DNA of 64,000 nt from positions 23,899,501-23,963,500 of the forward strand of contig JBAIAC010000026.1 in NCBI GenBank assembly GCA_037349315.1. The letters run 5' to 3'. The DNA is from Chelydra serpentina. Its lineage: Eukaryota; Chordata; Testudines; Chelydridae. The position numbers and the translations under genes are program-made. The notes under the pieces are model-generated. The model did no database searches. It was not told where the DNA came from and saw only the letters and a program-made list of their open reading frames with translations. How positions within the stretch are numbered: position 1 is the stretch's first letter; the number at the start of each line of letters is the position of its first letter. This document shows positions 59,818 to 64,000 of this stretch, in pieces.

Positions 59818-61566
59818 ATGCCTCCATGCACCAGGCGATCCCCAGTATGGAGCAATGGTGAGGTGCTGGACCTTATCAGTGTTTGGGGGGAGGAAGCTGT
59901 CCAGTCCCAGCTGCGCTCCAGCCATAGGAATTACAATACCTTCAGGCAGATATCAAGTGACATGATGGAAAGGGGCCATGACCAGGCTGCACTGCAGTGC
60001 AGGGTTAAAGTGTAGGAGCTGTGGAATGCCTACTGCAAAGTCTGCGAGGCAAAGCGCCGCTCTGGTGGTGCCCCTGCGACCTGCCATTTCTACAAAAAGC
60101 TGGATGCAATACTTGGGGGTGACCCCACCTCCACTCCAAGGACCACCATGGACACTTCAGAGCTCAGTTCAACAAGGCAGGAGGAGGAAAGTGGGAGCAA
60201 AGGTGCTGAGGAGGAGGAAGACACCCCGGAATCCTTAGATGCATGCAGCTAGGAGCTATTCTCAAACCAGGAGGAAGGTAGCCAGTTATGGCCGATGCTT
60301 GGGGAAGGACAAACATCGAAGGAGGTTCCCGGTAAGCGGCTTTTATTTGGGGAAGGAAGTTGTTCGGGCTCTTGGGGCGAGGAGAGTTAGGGCTGCATGC
60401 ATGCCTAGATGCGGAATAGGGCGTTGATGTGCTCTCTCATCATGGTAATCGGCCTCAGTGATCTCTTCAAAGGTCTCATCCAAAAGTTGGGCAATGCACT
60501 TGCGCAGCTTTCTTGGGAGAGCCACTGTGGTCCTTGTCCCAGTCAGGCTAACATGTCCGCACCACTATGCTGTGAGGGGCGGGGGGACCATTGCTGCACA
60601 CAAGCAAGCTGAATATGGGCCAGGGCGGAAGCCGCATTGTAGTCGAAGACCCTTCCTTCCTTCCCAGGTCACCCTCAGCAGCAAGATATCTTCCAGGACA
60701 AACACCTGTGGAAAATGTGGGGACAGTGTTCAGTATAGGGGCCCCCTGAAGTTGTTGGCTCTCCCCAAGGAATAGAAACCTAGAGGATAGTACGGCCGTA
60801 AAACACTCAGTCCCCCTTGACCCTGTGCTTACTCACCATTTTGGGTCTCCCGTGGGTTATGTATGCTTGCTTTGGGATGGGCAAATTATGCTATTGTGTA
60901 GACTGTGCTTGCCCTTAAGTACGGGGGAATCATTGCTCTGTCTGGTGTGAACAATGCTTCCTCTGTTAAGTGTTGCATTTTGCCCTTACAGATGCAACCT
61001 TGAGATCTCAGCCATCTGTGTTATCACTGGCCAAAAGACTCCAAAGAATTAGGAAGAGGCCACGTAGAAGCAAAGAAGACATGCTGCATAAAGTAATGCA
61101 ACAGTCCCTTAACGAGACTCTAAAAGCGCAGGAGTGGAGGGAGAGTGAAAGGAGGATCCGCCAGCAGAATGCGGAGCGCCGACACAAAAGCACGGAGCTC
61201 TGACAGAAAATCATGGATCGGCTGATAAGCATCATGGAGCGCCAAGCGGACTCAATCCAGGCGCTCGTAGCCATGCAGGTGGAGCACTACCGCGCCTGCC
61301 CCACTCTGCAGCCCTTGTCCCAAAACTCTTTCCCTTGTGCCCCCATGTCACCTCCAACCCACTTTCCCCAACATCCAGGTTCTTATCGCCACCAGCTGTC
61401 TCCAACACCTATAGCTTCACCACCCAGCCCTGAAAACTACAACCCTCACCCACTGCACTCAATCCCCATCACCATGCATTATAGCCATCCTGAAGTGCAG
61501 CACTCATTGCACAGCACTCCAGACAGGAAGGCTGAGTATGAGAACAGGACATACGCAAGTCTGTGA
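59818..61566 (+). pseudogene. Harbinger ORF1, Myb/SANT-like DNA-binding protein, two exons, decayed
   Basis: Exon 1 (59818-60331) starts MPPCTRRSPVWSNGEVLDLI and includes SSHRNYNTF and LQCRVKV, a Myb/SANT-like (trihelix-type) domain. Exon 2 (60992-61566) starts ATLRSQPSVLSLAKRLQRIR and has a charged helical stretch (EWRESERRIRQQNAERR), likely coiled coil. The intron is bounded by CCCG|GTAAGC and TTACAG|ATGC, phase 1. In-frame stops occur at 60013-60015, 60250-60252 and 61201-61203. In this superfamily the protein helps transposase reach the nucleus and the element ends. The plain reading frame is kept between stops, so decay is by point mutation. Confidence 0.85.
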
Positions 61567-61788
61567 TTGTACCGTTCCCCACCCCACCCCCTTGCCCTTT
61601 CTGTTTCCCAAGCTGTTGTGTTTCTTTTCAAAAAATGATTTTTTGGCTTTGAAAACATTCTTTATTATTGCATAAAGTAAGATACCTTAGCCCAGGAAAG
61701 CAACAGGCACTGCAAGTCAGCGTAGCAAACACAGATTCCTACTAACATTGGAACCACTGCACTTCACTCCTGTGCAGGGCACCAGACA

Positions 61789-63027
61789 TTACTGGTGTCT
61801 TTCAGCCTCAAATTGCTCCCTCAAGGCATCCCTAATCCTTGCAGCCCCGCGCTGGGCCCCTCTAATAGCCCTGCTCTCTGGCTGTTCAAATTCAGCCTCC
61901 AGGTGTTGAACCTCTGAGTTCCATGCCTGAGTGAAACTTTCACCCTTCCCTTCACAAATGTTATGGCGGGTACAGACCGCGGATATAACTGCGGGGATGT
62001 TGTCATCGGCCAGGTCCAGCTTCCCATAGAGAGAGCGCCAGCGGCCCTTTAAACGGCCAAAAGCACACTCCACAGTCATTCTGCACTGGCTCAGCCTGTT
62101 GTTGAACCGCTCCTTGCTGCTGTCAAGGCTCCCTGTGTAGGGTTTCATGAGCCATGGCATTAAAGGGTAAGCAGGGTCTCCAAGGATCACAATGGGCGTT
62201 TCGACTTCCCCTACGGTGATCTTCTCGTCTGGGAAAAAAGTCCCGGCTTGCAGCTTCCTGAACAGACCAGTGTTCCGAAAGATGCATGCATCATGCACCT
62301 TTCCGGGCCAGCTTACGTTAATGTCAATGAAACGCCCACGGTGATCCACAAGCGCCTGGAGAACCATAGAGAAATACCCCTTCAGATCAACGTACTCTGA
62401 GGCTAGGTGGGCTGGTGCCAGAATTGGAATATGAGTCCCATCTATCGCCCTTCTGCAGTTAGGGAAATCCATTTGTGCAAAGCCAGCCACAATGTCATGC
62501 ACGTTACCCAGAGTCACGGTTCTTCTGAGCAGGATGGGATTAATAGCCCTGCAAACTTGCATCAACATGATTCAAACGGTCGATTTTCCCACTCCAAACT
62601 GGTTAGCGACCGATCGGTAGCTGTCTGGAGTTGCCAGCTTCCAGATTGCAATAGCCACTTGCTTCTCCACCATCAGGGCAGCTCTCAATCTCGTGTCCTT
62701 GCGCCGCAGGGTGTGGGAAAGCTCCTCACACAGTCCCATGTAAGTGGCTTTTCTCATCCGAAAGTTCTGCAGCCACTGCTCGTCATTCCAGACTTACACG
62801 ACGATGTGATCCCACCACTCAGTGCTCGTTTCCCGAGCCCAAAAGCGGCGTTCCACAGTTGTGAGCATGTCGGTGAATGCCACAAGCAATCTCGTGCCGT
62901 ATGCATTATTCGAGTTGATATCGTCAGAGTCCTCACGGTCAGTTTGGATCTTAAGGAGTAACTCGACTGCCAAACGTGATGTGCTGGCGAGACTCATCAG
63001 CATATTCCTCAGCAGTTCAGGCTCCAT
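61789..63027 (-). pseudogene. Harbinger transposase (DDE_Tnp_4 / HARBI1-like), two in-frame stops
   Basis: Probable start MEPELLRNMLMSLASTSR at 63027. One frame runs about 413 codons with TAA at 62794-62796 and TGA at 62572-62574. A helix-turn-helix-like segment (YRSVANQFGVGKSTV) precedes the catalytic region. DDE residues are visible in RAIDGTHIPI (first D), ILGDPAYPLMPW (second D) and MTVECAFGRLKGRWR (E). The longest uninterrupted part is 259 codons and ends EAERHQ. It is more similar to animal HARBI1-type nucleases than to other DDE groups. All catalytic residues remain, but the stops would prevent a full product. Confidence 0.92.
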
Positions 63028-63400
63028 TCCCGCAGACCAAATGGGAAGACAGAGTACGCAGTACAAAAAACATTGAAAGATGGCGCCAAATGTGAACGGA
63101 CACACAGGGATTGCTGGGATGCGAACTGGTGCTTCACAGGGCGTTGGGACAGGACCCAGAATGTCCCACACACCCTGCTCCCCTCACACAAGCCACAGTG
63201 CCAGAATGGGAAGAGGTGCTCTATGGGATAGATGCTCATAATGCGCTGCTCCCAATGCCACTGCAAGTGCCACAAATGTGGCCACGCCAGTGCTCTTGCA
63301 GCTGTCAGTGTGGGCAGACTACAGCGCTTTCCCTACTGTGCTCTTCGAGGGCTGGTTTAACTCAAAGCGCTCTACATCTACAAGTGTAGCCATGCCTTAA

Positions 63401-63560
63401 GGGTTTGTACCACTAACTACATCTGCATCTACATTGTACCACTAACTACATCTGCATCTAAACCAATATAGTTAAAGCAGTACAAAGAGTGTGTAGACAA
63501 TCCCTTAGAAATTGGGTTAAACTAAACCAAAATAAGCCATTCTTACAGAAGTGTCTATAC
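63401..63560. mobile_element. MITE, right part, with 29-bp tandem duplication
   Basis: Continuation of 59062-59414. A 29-bp unit (TGTACCACTAACTACATC..) is duplicated head to tail from 63406 and 63435. Then AGTTAAAGCAGTACAAAG and TGTGTAGACAATCCCTTAG, as in related MITEs. Confidence 0.65.
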
Positions 63561-63786
63561 AGAGGGTTGCAAATCACAATTTATGCTATTCATTTTTAGA
63601 GCTTTAAAAAAAGAAAAAAAAGGAACCAGTTTTAATTAAAGGTTTAAAGTACATGTGTGAGTGGGTAATCCGTAAAACATTAATTTAGATTTTCTGCCTC
63701 CATTTAACTGATCCACTTTATCCTTTTTATGGCAATATAATATATACATGCAAGATATATCTTATTGTACAAAATGTGATACAATT

Positions 63787-63926
63787 GCATATTTGGGCCC
63801 AAACCTACAAACATTTACGCGCATTCTTAATTTTAGTCACATGAGCAGTCACATTGATGTCAAAGTGCTTATTCACATATGTAAAGTTAAGCACCTGCAT
63901 AAGTGTTTGCAGGATTGGTCCTTAGG
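63787..63926. repeat. Palindromic MITE (GCCCAAACCTACAAAC..GTTTGCAGGATTGGTCC)
   Basis: Inverted ends AACCTACAAACATTTACG and TAAGTGTTTGCAGGATTG, centre GAGCAGTCACATTGATGTCA. Best-kept copy of the family at 29947 and 33716. Confidence 0.65.
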
Positions 63927-64000
63927 TCTGCACTTCATAAAACTAGCCAGACAGCTAAAACAGACTTGTAATGAAGCACATATGATTTGTGTATATGTTG

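Larger units (their letters stand above)
59418..63397. mobile_element. PIF/Harbinger DNA transposon, 3.98 kb, TAA target duplication
   Basis: Ends GGGCATGGCTACACTTG and CAAGTGTAGCCATGCCT are terminal inverted repeats. TAA at 59415-59417 and 63398-63400 is the 3-bp TWA duplication typical of the superfamily. It carries the usual two genes: a Myb/SANT-like DNA-binding protein (plus) and a DDE transposase (minus), arranged convergently. Full length but with stops in both genes, so not autonomous now. Confidence 0.93.

Overview
This is a vertebrate nuclear genome window, most likely from a turtle (Cryptodira-like). Protein-coding DNA is sparse and split by long AT-rich introns. The introns carry CR1-like LINE 3' ends, tRNA-derived SINEs of the tortoise Pol III type, old MIR/L2 copies, many hAT and PIF/Harbinger elements and palindromic MITEs. 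The species call is inference from repeat style; no repeat library was searched.

The one host gene is on the minus strand: the 5' part of a TAF4-family gene, encoding a TFIID subunit. Ten coding exons can be placed exactly from reading frame plus AG/GT splice borders: 54989-56276, 50759-50931, 36013-36141, 35241-35468, 34191-34313, 32339-32428, 30221-30475, 21054-21159, 16263-16377 and 4006-4175. Splice phases agree across all nine junctions. Together they encode 892 residues: an Ala/Pro/Gln-rich N-terminal half, the TAFH/NHR1 domain (about residues 607-695), and the start of the C-terminal TAF4 histone-fold region (from about 837). The last exons lie beyond the left edge. Exon 1 sits in a CpG island; the start codon overlaps a YY1-type motif and a short uORF precedes it. 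The protein mixes TAF4-like and TAF4B-like residues, so a third paralogue is possible.

Region by region: 1-4005 is intron 10; 4176-16262 is intron 9 (MITEs and a fold-back hAT element with a transposase remnant); 16378-21053 is intron 8 (a perfect 81-nt palindrome element); 21160-30220 is intron 7 (a 7SL-RNA-derived chimeric retroelement, CR1 remnant, tRNA SINE, two hAT MITEs with target duplications); 30476-36012 holds four short introns; 36142-50758 is intron 2 (repeat mosaics, tandem repeats, CR1 and hAT fragments); 50932-54988 is intron 1 (a hAT MITE with perfect target duplication). From 56500 to 64000 is 5' flank, dominated by a 3.98-kb PIF/Harbinger transposon (59418-63397) with two convergent decayed genes, inserted into an older MITE.

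No true tRNA or rRNA gene, CRISPR array, operon or bacterial feature was found.
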